Positions 50,017 to 59,575 of a DNA stretch of 64,000 nt are shown in pieces. The number at the start of each line of letters is the position of its first letter. Positions within the stretch are counted from its first letter, which is position 1. The notes under the pieces were generated by a model. It was not told the origin of the DNA, ran no database searches, and saw nothing but the letters and a program-made list of their open reading frames with translations. The DNA is taken from positions 186,001-250,000 of the forward strand of contig NZ_DASVSF010000100.1 in the NCBI RefSeq assembly GCF_036388275.1. The letters are read 5' to 3'. Source of the stretch: Longimicrobium sp. GTDB taxonomy: Bacteria > Gemmatimonadota > Gemmatimonadetes > Longimicrobiales > Longimicrobiaceae. The translations under genes were made by a program, and so were the position numbers.

Positions 50017-52755
50017 TCAGGCGGGAACGCCCACCAGGGCTGGTGGGTCTGCGAAGCCGTGCGCGGGGCGGACGCGGCGCGGAGCCGGCCGTTCGCGCAG
50101 GGCGAGGGAATCGACGACCACTTCGACGGCCCAGCGCCGCCCCGCGCCGTCGCGCGGAAAGAGGTCGGGGGTGGGGAGCGCCTCTACTACCGACACCTCG
50201 GGCGAATCTTCCACCGCCGACCGGAACACCTCGGCCAGGGCGGGCGAGGTAAAGTCGATGTACTGGGGCTGCGCGCGCTCGCCCATCCGGGGATGCGGGA
50301 CACGCTCGATGAGGAAGACCCGCTCGGGAACGCCGTGCGCGGCACGCCAGCGCTGAATGGCGGCGAACGCCTCGGGCGCAGGCTGGCCGGCGGTGGCGGC
50401 GGCCAAGTCGCCGGTAGGGGTGGCCCAGGTGGCGCGGTGAAGGACCACGTTGCCCAGGTGCGTGCGCCGGCTGGTGACCAGCCCGCCCGACCGCTCCACC
50501 CACTGCATGGGGAACACCGCGCGCATCTCGCTGGGCCCGAACAGGCAGAGGAACTTGATGAGGGTAGGCAGGTAGTCCTCGAAGGCAAAGCCCAATTGCA
50601 CCGCCCACAGCCGGCGGCCGCGGCCATCGCGCAGGTGCGGCCTTCCCGGGCCCAGCCTCACCCACAGGTCGCCCAGAGGCACCTGGCGGGCGGGTGGGGC
50701 CTCGCCCTCGGCCCCGGGAAGGGTGAGCACCCGCGGCGTCTGCAGGGCGTGCACGTTCAGGGTGTCACCCTGCACGCAGCGGAGGTCCATCAGCTGCGCC
50801 CGACCGCCGTCCACCGCCATCGTCCCGCGCGAGGCCAGGTGGCGGGCGTACCTGCGGCGGGCCGGTGCGTCCATCACCGGCGTGAAGCGGCTTCCAAACC
50901 GGCCCGTGCCCTCCTTCATCCGGTTCAACATCCACATCGAGCCCTGGGCGTCGGCCTGCTGCAGGAACAGGCAGGCGCCGCCGGAGGCCGAGGTGTAGGC
51001 CCGGGGCACCTGGTCGAGGCGCCGCAGCAGCCCCTCACCCGACAGGTGCTGTATTCCCCCGTGACGGGAAAGGAACTCAGGAAGGCCGTCCCACAGTTCC
51101 ACGCGGTGGCGCGCGAGAGCATCCAGGGCGGGAATGCCGCGCGGGTTCCACGTCCGCCGCCACCCCCCGTCTTCGCGCGCCTCCACGCGAAAGCGAAGGT
51201 ACTTCTGCCACAGGGGCTGCACGTGATGGAAGAGCTCCATCAGCTTCACCTGCCGTGCCCCGGGCCAGCGGTCGCGGGCGAACCCCGCGAGGGCGGCGAG
51301 GAAGTCGTGCCGGTGGTCGAAGACACTCGTGAGCCTCACCAGCGGCTCCATGCTGCGCACGGCATGGGCGGCGGCGGCCAGGGGCACCTGCACCACGGCT
51401 CCGGCCGGATCGCTCGCGGGGGCCATGAACACGTCCTCGTAGATGCTATAGCGCGAGGCGCGCTCGTAGCTGGACGCCGGATCCACGCCCCCCAGCGCCG
51501 CGGCGGCCTCCCACAGGCCGTCGATCAGCCCGTCCATGGTGGTGACGGCGCCCAGTGGGTCGGCGGCGGTGGCGAAGCCGCGCTGCACGTTCACCAGCTC
51601 GGCCAAGCGGTCGCGGAGCGGCGCGGTGGCCGGGTCGGCGGGAAGGGCGTCCAGGGCGCGCAGCATGCCGGCCTCGGTGTACCCCTCCTGGCTGCGCCAG
51701 GGGAACAGCGTCACCAAGAACCCGATGCGCAGCAGCGCCTGCAGCTGGCCCTGCACCTCGTCCGCGGCCTCGGGAAAGCGCGCGGCCGCGAGAGCCGCCA
51801 GCTCGCCGCAGGTGGGCCGCGACGCGGCCAGCGTTTCGCGCAGCCACGTGATGAGGGCGCCCGAAAGCCCGACGCGCACCAGCGACTCGGAAAAGTAGCT
51901 GAAGCGCCCGGCCTGCTCGTCGAAGCGCCAGTGGCTGGGCCGCAGGAAGAGGAAGCGGCCGGGCTCGAGCTCGGTGACCGAATTGTTCAGCACCACCCGC
52001 AGGCCATCGCGGAACGGCGGGTGCTGCCGCAGCAATTCGCCGCACTTTTCCAGCAGGTACGGCTTGACGCGGACGAGCGAGCGCGTGTTCCACTCGCCGG
52101 GGTGCAGGCGCGGTGGCCCGGCGGGGAGGTCGCCGCGAAGGTCGGCCAAGGCCAGCCTCGTGAAGGTGGAGAAGGGGGAAAGCTTGGCGGCCGCGCGGGT
52201 GACGTACCTCACCAGGTTCGCCTCGGCCTTGCGGGCCGACTTTCCCGCGGGGGCGCCCCCCGCGGCATTCAGGGCCAGGGCGGCGCGGTACAGGTCGGGG
52301 CTGGCCAGCGCCAGTCCGCGCAGGAACGCGGGGTCGCGGAGCGCCTCGGCCAGGGCGCCGCGCTCGGCTTCGCGGGCCGCGGCATAGGCTTCTTCGTACT
52401 CCCGGCGGCGCGCGGCCGCCTCGGCATCCAGCGCCGCCGCCCGCGCCGCCAGCGGGCCCACGGCCCGGCACAGCTCGCCCCACAGCGGCGCGGCGGCGTG
52501 GCGGGCCAGCGGGCGCCCGTTGTGGCAGTCGCGGCGGACGGCCAGCAGGAACCGGCGCAGCTCGGGCGAGGCGCCCGGCACCAGGTCGTGGATGCTGTCG
52601 GCCAGGGCGGCGCGCGCGGCGTGCACCAGGGTCGCCTGCCCGGCCGCCGCCTCGAGGACCGGCACCAGCGAGGTGGCGAACCGGTCGAGGATGCTGGTGG
52701 GGAGTCCGGCGATCCGGGCGATGGCCGGGACGGCGCGCTCGGTGGAGCTCGCCAC
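50017..52755 (-). CDS. split lantibiotic dehydratase, glutamylation (LanB N-terminal) half
   Basis: This 912-residue protein of the LanB N-terminal family uses glutamyl-tRNA to glutamylate Ser/Thr of a precursor. Seen: LVRYVTRAAAKLSPFSTFTR (the conserved R-x-S-PF-x-F region), YERASRYSIYEDVFMAP, SASGGACLFLQQADAQGSMW and LFGPSEMRAVFPMQWVERSG. It lacks the C-terminal elimination domain of NisB-type enzymes (about 1000 residues). That domain is encoded by the gene ending five bases upstream. The start is a GTG at 52755. Split LanBs occur in thiopeptide, goadsporin and pinensin-type pathways. Confidence 0.88.
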   Translation of the reverse strand: MASSTERAVPAIARIAGLPTSILDRFATSLVPVLEAAAGQATLVHAARAALADSIHDLVPGASPELRRFLLAVRRDCHNGRPLARHAAAPLWGELCRAVGPLAARAAALDAEAAARRREYEEAYAAAREAERGALAEALRDPAFLRGLALASPDLYRAALALNAAGGAPAGKSARKAEANLVRYVTRAAAKLSPFSTFTRLALADLRGDLPAGPPRLHPGEWNTRSLVRVKPYLLEKCGELLRQHPPFRDGLRVVLNNSVTELEPGRFLFLRPSHWRFDEQAGRFSYFSESLVRVGLSGALITWLRETLAASRPTCGELAALAAARFPEAADEVQGQLQALLRIGFLVTLFPWRSQEGYTEAGMLRALDALPADPATAPLRDRLAELVNVQRGFATAADPLGAVTTMDGLIDGLWEAAAALGGVDPASSYERASRYSIYEDVFMAPASDPAGAVVQVPLAAAAHAVRSMEPLVRLTSVFDHRHDFLAALAGFARDRWPGARQVKLMELFHHVQPLWQKYLRFRVEAREDGGWRRTWNPRGIPALDALARHRVELWDGLPEFLSRHGGIQHLSGEGLLRRLDQVPRAYTSASGGACLFLQQADAQGSMWMLNRMKEGTGRFGSRFTPVMDAPARRRYARHLASRGTMAVDGGRAQLMDLRCVQGDTLNVHALQTPRVLTLPGAEGEAPPARQVPLGDLWVRLGPGRPHLRDGRGRRLWAVQLGFAFEDYLPTLIKFLCLFGPSEMRAVFPMQWVERSGGLVTSRRTHLGNVVLHRATWATPTGDLAAATAGQPAPEAFAAIQRWRAAHGVPERVFLIERVPHPRMGERAQPQYIDFTSPALAEVFRSAVEDSPEVSVVEALPTPDLFPRDGAGRRWAVEVVVDSLALRERPAPRRVRPAHGFADPPALVGVPA

Positions 52756-52759
52756 GGCC

Positions 52760-53761
52760 CTACACCCCCACCGCGGCGGCCAGCTGCTCGCCGGCCACCA
52801 GCCCGGTGGCCGAAATCAGCAGGTGGTGCACGAGTGCCTCGTTGGCGGGGGCCAGCCCCAGCTGGTTGGCCAGGCCGTGGAACACCTTGAACAGCGGGGG
52901 AAAGACCTCGTCACCGGCAAAGGGGTCCACGTCGTACGCGGGGTTGCCGCGAAAGCCGGCCAGGTACTCCACCAGCCGCGCGGCCGCGCCGGCGAAGCCG
53001 GCCGCGTCGACGGCCGGCGCGGCCTCCATCCATTCCGCCGCCACGACGCCGGCCAGCTGCCGCACGGTGGCGGCGTTGGTCGCGGCCTGCCGGCCCAGCC
53101 CCGCGCGGGCCTCGTCTTCCTTCTGGCAGTCTTCGGCAAAGAAGCGGAGGAGCCAGTCGCGGTGGTACGCCAGGTACCGGGCGCAGTGCTCGGGAGCGAA
53201 CCCCGCGGCGGCCAGCCCGGCCACGAGCGCCTTGAGAAGCACCCGCTGCCCCGCGGCGGCCGCGATGCCGTCCGCGCCCGCCGCCCGCGCGGCGGAAAGC
53301 GAGAGGCCCGCGGCACCGGACAGGGCGGCGGCCATCAGCTCGGCGTAGCGGTCGTCGTCCAGGAACGGGCGGGGGCCCAGGGAAACGTGGCTGCGGCGGT
53401 ACTGCGTCCACCGCAGCGACCGGTCCGGATGGTCGGCTTCCGATTCGTCATCGGCGTCGATGGGGGGTGCGCCGGGCCGGCTTACGCGGGGTTCCACTCC
53501 GGCGGGTGGAAGGGAAGCGAAGAACTCACCCACTCTTCGGGACAGATCGTCACGAATCTGCTCCGCCTCGGCGGGGGGGCCGTGAAGGCGCAGCTTGACG
53601 TGGTCGCCACCGCGGCTGTAGCGCACGAACCAGAGCATCCACGGCCCGGTACAGCACTCGGCAACGTAGGCGGAATGGGAGTAAATCACCTCGCGGAGCA
53701 CCGCGTCCAACGAGCGGTCGCAGTAGATGCTCGCTGTCACCGACGGATCGGCAAACGACAT
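52760..53761 (-). CDS. split lantibiotic dehydratase, elimination (SpaB-C) half
   Basis: 333 residues. Begins MSFADPSVTASIYCDRSLDA and has CTGPWMLWFVRYSRGGDHVK followed by LRLHG, the elimination-domain signature, and near the end FKVFHGLANQLGLAPANEAL, where the catalytic-type His is kept and Asn-Arg reads Asn-Gln. It should remove glutamate from the peptide glutamylated by the neighbouring LanB half. First gene of the core transcript, 45 bases from a candidate promoter. Confidence 0.83.
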   Translation of the reverse strand: MSFADPSVTASIYCDRSLDAVLREVIYSHSAYVAECCTGPWMLWFVRYSRGGDHVKLRLHGPPAEAEQIRDDLSRRVGEFFASLPPAGVEPRVSRPGAPPIDADDESEADHPDRSLRWTQYRRSHVSLGPRPFLDDDRYAELMAAALSGAAGLSLSAARAAGADGIAAAAGQRVLLKALVAGLAAAGFAPEHCARYLAYHRDWLLRFFAEDCQKEDEARAGLGRQAATNAATVRQLAGVVAAEWMEAAPAVDAAGFAGAAARLVEYLAGFRGNPAYDVDPFAGDEVFPPLFKVFHGLANQLGLAPANEALVHHLLISATGLVAGEQLAAAVGV

Positions 53762-53805
53762 CGAAGATACCGGATGCGAGGTAGGCTGGCATTCGTTTCG
53801 AAACT

Positions 53806-53861
53806 ACATTAATGAGGGTTTCCTAAATTAACAAGGGTGTCGTCAAAGGTATACCGTATAC
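53806..53861 (-). promoter_or_regulatory. candidate promoter and operator of the RiPP core operon
   Basis: On the coding strand TTGTTA (53834-53829) and TAATGT (53811-53806) are spaced 17 bases apart, in an AT-rich patch in front of the elimination-half gene. Just upstream lies GTATAC-g-GTATAC (53861-53849), a doubled palindrome that could bind a regulator. Confidence 0.4.
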
Positions 53862-53962
53862 AAAAAACCGCTGCGCAGTACGGCCGAAAATAAGCTGAGA
53901 CGCCATGTGGCGAAACTCGTGTGTTTACGCGGGTGGGAAAGCGGAAGGGGGGGTGGCGGGGC

Positions 53963-55177
53963 TTAGTCCAGGAGCAGGGGAGAGGGAAGAACAGCGGGGC
54001 GCCAGAGCCGCAGAAGTACGTACCCGACGCCCGCCGCGCCGCGGAAGAGCGAGGGGGCGAAGGCAGTCGGCTCGCCGGGGGGAAGGTAGCGGTGCCCTGC
54101 GGGGGTGGCCGCCGAGAGCATACGGGCGGCAATCCCTGACGCCTCGTCCACCAGCTCGTTCCGGCCGGTGGCCTGCCCCGCGCGGAGAAGGATCTCGGCA
54201 CGCCCTGCGTTTCCGCAGCAGAGGTGGTCCAGCGTGACATCCGAAAGCCCCCGGGTAAGGCGGAGGCAGCGTTCCAGCTCCTCCTCGGCGCCGTCCACGC
54301 CCAGCGCGGCGGCGTGCAGCCGTGCGAGCGCCATCCCGGGCGCACCATGGCACCAGGCGGTCTGCTCCAGGGGACGGCCCGTGCGCGGGTCCAGCCAGGT
54401 GCCGGCCGGGGGGTGGAAGAGGGTGCGCTCGTAGGCGAAGCCCTCGAGCGCCGCGTCGCGCAGCTCCGCCCTGCCGGTGCGCGCGTACAGCCGCAGCAGG
54501 GCGTGGGCGATCCCCGACGCTCCATGCGCGAAGCCGCTCAGCGGCGGGTTGTCGGCCCCTGGCCACGCCCTCGTGCCGGGGCTTCCCACCCGCCGCTCCA
54601 GCAGGTGTGCCGCGCAGCGCAGGGCGGCGTCCAGCGGCCCCGCCCCGTCCGCGCCGCCGGACTTCCCTTCGTCATCCAGCGCCAGCAGGGCCAGGAGGGT
54701 GCCCGCGGCCCCCGCCACGACGTCGAGCTGGTCGTCGGCGGCCACCCGGGCGGGGGTGACGAGGGCGGCACCCGCGCGCGCGCCTTCGGCCAGGCCGGCA
54801 TCGCCCGTCCACTCCCCGGCGCGTGTCAGGGCCCAGATGAACGAGCCCAGCCCCACCATGCCGCCCAAAGGCATCCGCGCCGCGGCGGCCCGCGCGGAGT
54901 CGGCCGCCAGTTCGCGCAGGCGGCCGGCCAGCGGCGCCAGCGCCCGCAGCACTGTCTCGCGGTGCTCGTCGGTCCCCCGGGCCCGGTCCAGCGCAGCGAG
55001 GAACAGAGCGATGCCGGCCGTGCCGTCGTACAGGTGGGGGGGGAGCACCGTAGGCCGTCCGTCGGCCGACGGCGGCCCCAGCCACACGATGCTTCCCCCG
55101 CGCGCCTCCACGGCGGCTTCGCGCAGGAGCGCGGCGACGGCCTCGGCGCCCTCCCGCAGCCCCGGCGAAGGCGTCAT
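53963..55177 (-). CDS. stand-alone LanC-like cyclase with Cys-Cys-Gly zinc motif
   Basis: This 404-residue alpha-toroid cyclase should join Cys thiols to dehydro residues to form (methyl)lanthionines. LanC landmarks are present: HLYDGTAGIALFLAALDRA, LSGFAHGASGIAHALLRLY (His218-Gly), TAWCHGAPGMALARLHAA (zinc Cys276) and DHLCCGNAGRAEI (Cys320, Cys321). In nisin-type LanC the last pair is Cys-His. Cys-Cys-Gly is known from ProcM-like LanM cyclase domains with relaxed substrate choice. Its ATG overlaps the ABC permease stop upstream (ATGA). Confidence 0.9.
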   Translation of the reverse strand: MTPSPGLREGAEAVAALLREAAVEARGGSIVWLGPPSADGRPTVLPPHLYDGTAGIALFLAALDRARGTDEHRETVLRALAPLAGRLRELAADSARAAAARMPLGGMVGLGSFIWALTRAGEWTGDAGLAEGARAGAALVTPARVAADDQLDVVAGAAGTLLALLALDDEGKSGGADGAGPLDAALRCAAHLLERRVGSPGTRAWPGADNPPLSGFAHGASGIAHALLRLYARTGRAELRDAALEGFAYERTLFHPPAGTWLDPRTGRPLEQTAWCHGAPGMALARLHAAALGVDGAEEELERCLRLTRGLSDVTLDHLCCGNAGRAEILLRAGQATGRNELVDEASGIAARMLSAATPAGHRYLPPGEPTAFAPSLFRGAAGVGYVLLRLWRPAVLPSPLLLD

Positions 55178-57579
55178 TCGCTGCGCAGGGCAATCATGGG
55201 GTCCACCCGGGTGGCGCGCCGGGCGGGAAGATAGCTGGCGGCCAGCCCCACCGCGGCCAGCAGCAGCACCACGGCGGCGAAGGTGGCGGGGTCGGTGGCC
55301 TCGACGCCGAAGAGCAGGCCCCGCACGGTGCCGGTCAGCAGGTACGCCCCCACCGCGCCCACCGCCAGCCCGGCCGCCACGACCGCCATCGATCCGCGGA
55401 TCACCATGGCGCGCACCGCGCCCTCGGTGGCGCCCAGGGCCAGCCGGATGCCCAGCTCGCGGGTGCGCTGCACCACCTGGTACGAGATCACCCCGTAGAT
55501 GCCCACCGCGGCCAGGAACAGCGCCAGCCCGGCGAACAGGGTGAGCATGGCCATCGTGAAGCGGCGGGTGCCCACCGCCTCGGCGGCCCGCTCTTCCATG
55601 GTGCGGAACTCAGTGGGCACCTGCGGCGCCCGCGCAGACAGGCGGCTGCGCACCGTGGCCACCAGCGAGGCGGGGGGCACCGACGAGCTCACGGCGAGGG
55701 TGGCGTAGCGGGCCCGGAACGGGCGCTGGGCGTAGTGGACGTACACCTCGGCGGCCGGGTCGCTGAGCGGCCCCCAGTGCCGCACGTCGCCCACCACCCC
55801 CACGATGGTGATCCAGCGGTCGCCGTACACCCAGCTGTCGTTGGCCAGGTTGCGGATGCGCTGCCCCAGCGGGTCCTGCCCGGGCCAGAGCTTTTCGGCC
55901 AGCGCGCGGTTGATGATGCCCACGTCGGGCGATCCCGCCCGGTCGCGCTCCGGGTCGAAGAGCCGGCCCCGCAGCAGCGGGATGCCCATGGCCTGAAAGT
56001 AGCCGGCGCTGGCCACGCGGTAGTCGGCGTAGCCGGTGCCCGGCTCGCGCCCCTCGACGTCGAAGCCGCCGTTGATGTTCCCTCCACCCAGGGGAAGGAG
56101 GTTGACGATCCCCGCGTGCCTGACCCCGGGAACGGTGGCCAGCTCGGCGAGAAACGCCTGATGAAAGGCCGCCACGTCGGTGGTGTCGGGGTAGGCCGTC
56201 TCGGGAAGCGCCAGGTCCGCCGTCAACACTCCCGCCGTCTCGTAGCCAAGCTCCACGCGGCTGACCTCCAGGAAGCTGCGGATCAGCAGCCCGGCGCCCA
56301 CCAGCAGCAGGAGCGACAGGGCCACCTCGGCGCCCACCAGCAGGTTCCACGGCGTGCCCCGGCCCCGCGCCGCCACCGCGCGGGTTCCCGCCAGCTCGCG
56401 CCCCATGTCGGTTCCCGAGGTGCGCAGCGCCGGAAAGAGGCCGAACAGTACCGCGGCCAGGACGGCCGCCAGAAGGGCGAAGGCCAGGACGGGCCCGTTC
56501 AGCCGCACGCCTTCGAGCTGGCCCAGCGCGCCCGCGGGCGAGAGCGAGGCCAGCACCCGCACCAGGACCACCGCCACCGCCACCCCGGCCAGGGCGCCAA
56601 CGGTTGCCAGCAGCAGCCCCTCGGTGAACAGCTGCCGCGTCAGCCGGCCTCGCCCGGCGCCGAGCGCGGCGCGGACCGCCATCTCCTGGCGGCGCGCGGC
56701 CCCGCGGGCCAGCAGCGTGCTGGCCAGGTTCGCGCAGGCGATCAGCAGCACGAGCGCCGAGGCCCCCAGCAGCAGCAGCAGGGGGCGCCGCGCGTTCCCC
56801 GCGAGAGAATCCTGCAGGGTCATCAGCTGCACGGCCGCGCCGTCGACCTCCTTGCCGTGCTCGGCCCGTAGCGCCTGCTGGATCCCGTTGAGCTCGTCAC
56901 GCGCGGCATCCACCTCCACCCCGGGCTTCAGCCGCCCCACGACGTTCCAGTTGTGGCCGCTGCGGGCGCCGGGCTCGGCCAGGGTTTCGGGGGTCCACAC
57001 GGCCGTCCTCACTGGAAAGCGGAATCCGGGGGGCATCACCCCCACCACCGAGTAGCTGGTGCCGAACAGCTCCAGGGGCCGGGCCGACAGGTCGGCGGCC
57101 CCGCCCAGAAAGTTCTGCCAGAACTCGTGCGACACCACGGCGACGGGCGGTCCGCCGGGCTTCGTCTCGTCCGGGGTGAACACGCGGCCCTGAGCCGGGC
57201 GCGTGCGCATCAGCGAAAAGAAGTCGGTGGAGACGGCGGTCACCTCCGGACGCACCGGCTCGGAGCCGCCCAGCACCGTAGCCTGGCCGCCGCTGTAGGC
57301 GGCCATCCCCTGGAAGCCGCGGGCCCGCGCGCGCCAGTCCTGGAAGTTCAGCCCGGCCACGGGCATCTCCTCGCCCTTGGCCGTCAGCTCGGCCGCCACG
57401 ACCAACTGCCCGGGCTCCGGGTAGGGGGGCGGGCGAAGGAGCACCGCGTGCACCACGCTGAAGATGGCGGTGGTGGCGCCGATGCCCAGCGCCAGGGTAA
57501 GCACCGCCACCAGCGTAAATCCGGGGCTGCGGGCCAGCTTTCGCGCCGCGTACCGGAGGTCCTGTGCCACCGAGCTCAT
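55174..57579 (-). CDS. ADOP-type FtsX/MacB permease
   Basis: This 801-residue fused permease opens MSSVAQDLRYAARKLARSPG, then has a first membrane helix (FTLVAVLTLALGIGATTAIF), a MacB-type periplasmic domain, three helices (LLLLLGASALVLLIACANLA), a second periplasmic domain and a last FtsX helix set (MLTLFAGLALFLAAVGIYGV and ATYLPARRATRVDPMIALR-type end). The arrangement is that of the duplicated permeases common in Acidobacteria and Gemmatimonadota. It lies between a MacB-like ATPase and the cyclase gene, so a role in peptide export or immunity is likely. Confidence 0.88.
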   Translation of the reverse strand: MSSVAQDLRYAARKLARSPGFTLVAVLTLALGIGATTAIFSVVHAVLLRPPPYPEPGQLVVAAELTAKGEEMPVAGLNFQDWRARARGFQGMAAYSGGQATVLGGSEPVRPEVTAVSTDFFSLMRTRPAQGRVFTPDETKPGGPPVAVVSHEFWQNFLGGAADLSARPLELFGTSYSVVGVMPPGFRFPVRTAVWTPETLAEPGARSGHNWNVVGRLKPGVEVDAARDELNGIQQALRAEHGKEVDGAAVQLMTLQDSLAGNARRPLLLLLGASALVLLIACANLASTLLARGAARRQEMAVRAALGAGRGRLTRQLFTEGLLLATVGALAGVAVAVVLVRVLASLSPAGALGQLEGVRLNGPVLAFALLAAVLAAVLFGLFPALRTSGTDMGRELAGTRAVAARGRGTPWNLLVGAEVALSLLLLVGAGLLIRSFLEVSRVELGYETAGVLTADLALPETAYPDTTDVAAFHQAFLAELATVPGVRHAGIVNLLPLGGGNINGGFDVEGREPGTGYADYRVASAGYFQAMGIPLLRGRLFDPERDRAGSPDVGIINRALAEKLWPGQDPLGQRIRNLANDSWVYGDRWITIVGVVGDVRHWGPLSDPAAEVYVHYAQRPFRARYATLAVSSSVPPASLVATVRSRLSARAPQVPTEFRTMEERAAEAVGTRRFTMAMLTLFAGLALFLAAVGIYGVISYQVVQRTRELGIRLALGATEGAVRAMVIRGSMAVVAAGLAVGAVGAYLLTGTVRGLLFGVEATDPATFAAVVLLLAAVGLAASYLPARRATRVDPMIALRSE

Positions 57580-57650
57580 ACCGCGCCTCGTCGGGGTGTG
57601 CGTGGAAGGCGCGGAGGGGGCCGCGCCCGGGGAGATGGAAGAGGAGCCCG

Positions 57651-58388
<738 letters not shown>

Positions 58389-58420
58389 GGGGCTGCTTTC
58401 CGGGGTGGATGAAGTAGAGG

Positions 58421-59131
58421 TCAGCGGGCGCCCGTGCGCGCGGCCGTGCCGGCCAGCGGCTCAGGACCGCGGTTGGTCACCGCGCCGCTTCCGTCGATGA
58501 GGCTGTCGAGCCGGCCGCTCACCGCCAGAGCGGCCGAGCCGCTTCCCGTAACCTGGACGCGCGCCGAGCCGGCGGCGAGCGCCTCGGCGTCGATGGAGCC
58601 CGAGCCGCTCAGGCTGACCTCCAACCGGTCCGCCCGTCCCGCCACCTGCGTGGGGCCAGAGCCGGAAACGGACAGGCGCAGCAGCCCCGCCCGAACCGCC
58701 GCCAGCCGGGCGCTTCCCGAGCCGGAGAGGGAGAACGAGAACTCGGGGGCGCTCACCCCCTCCACCTCCAGCTCGCCGCTTCCCGTCATTTCCACCGCCT
58801 CGAGCGCGGGCACCCCCAGGTACAGGCGCAGGCGGCGGACGGGCTGCACCTGCACGTCGCCCGTGCCGACCACCAGGGTGCCGTCGGCGCCGACCCGGGA
58901 GGTCACCCGCTCCACCAGGTTGGCGTCGCCCTCGATACGGAGCTCGGCGGGCCCGGGCCGGATCACCAGCAGCGCCGGCGCGTCGAAGACCACGCGGCGA
59001 ACGCCGGCCACGTCGCGGTGCACGGTGCCAGGAACCCCCGTGCCGCGAACCAGCGGGGGGTCCTGCGCGGCGGCCCGCGGGGCGGCCAGGACGAGGGCCG
59101 CGGCCAGGGCGGCGAAGTGGAAGGCACGCAT
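58421..59131 (-). CDS. secreted GIN-domain (DUF2807) adhesin-like protein
   Basis: 236 residues. Signal peptide MRAFHFAALAAALVLAAPRA, then a right-handed beta-helix of the head-GIN-domain family (DUF2807) with repeated SGSGS turns: EMTGSGELEVEG, SFSLSGSGSARLA, SVSGSGPTQVAG, VSLSGSGSIDAEA. Exported, possibly outer-membrane or cell-surface. First gene of the minus-strand transcript that continues into the ABC pump. Its link to the peptide pathway is positional only. Confidence 0.85.
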   Translation of the reverse strand: MRAFHFAALAAALVLAAPRAAAQDPPLVRGTGVPGTVHRDVAGVRRVVFDAPALLVIRPGPAELRIEGDANLVERVTSRVGADGTLVVGTGDVQVQPVRRLRLYLGVPALEAVEMTGSGELEVEGVSAPEFSFSLSGSGSARLAAVRAGLLRLSVSGSGPTQVAGRADRLEVSLSGSGSIDAEALAAGSARVQVTGSGSAALAVSGRLDSLIDGSGAVTNRGPEPLAGTAARTGAR

Positions 59132-59575
59132 GTCGGCACCGGGGTCCGAGGGTGAAAGCGGGGCGCGAAACGAAGCGGGGGCATCTTCTCCCGCTTTTCG
59201 CCGCGACTGTCCGGCAAGGTGGACAAACACGGAACGTGCCAGGTGTCGGCGAACGCGCATCTCACTCCTGCTCAACGACTTGCGGGAAAGGACATTCTTT
59301 CCCAACTGGCTGCGGGTGTCCGCTCGTGGGACGGCGTGCGCCGGAAACGAACAGCAGCCGGTACCTGGATGGCGTCCGGACGTGTCGGCGGCGGTGTCCG
59401 AAAATGGGACCGCGATTCCCGGCAGCGGACAGGCGCGCGCCCTGCAGGCGGCGGGCACTCCGGGCGCAAACACGTCTCCCGCAGACACTTGGGCCTTCGA
59501 CGGCGCGCGGCACAAGGTTTCCTTTACCCCGGCACCGCAGCCACTCCCGTTCTCCCCCTGATCCCGGACGCTCCC
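59132..59575. promoter_or_regulatory. divergent regulatory region of the pump operons
   Basis: No gene is credible in these 444 bases between the two divergent operons. On the minus strand TGGCACG (59241-59235) followed by GTGTTT resembles a sigma-54 -24/-12 element, perfect at -24 and poor at -12, about 95 bases before the GIN-protein ATG. A dyad GGGAAAG-6-CTTTCCC lies at 59284-59303, about 45 bases upstream of that element, where an activator could bind. Confidence 0.4.

Noticed and set aside
43704..53761. Thiopeptide biosynthesis as the product class
   Set aside because: Split LanB and elimination-type proteins fit, but there is no YcaO cyclodehydratase, no azoline dehydrogenase and no clear pyridine synthase, while a LanC cyclase is present. 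A lanthionine-type product is more likely.
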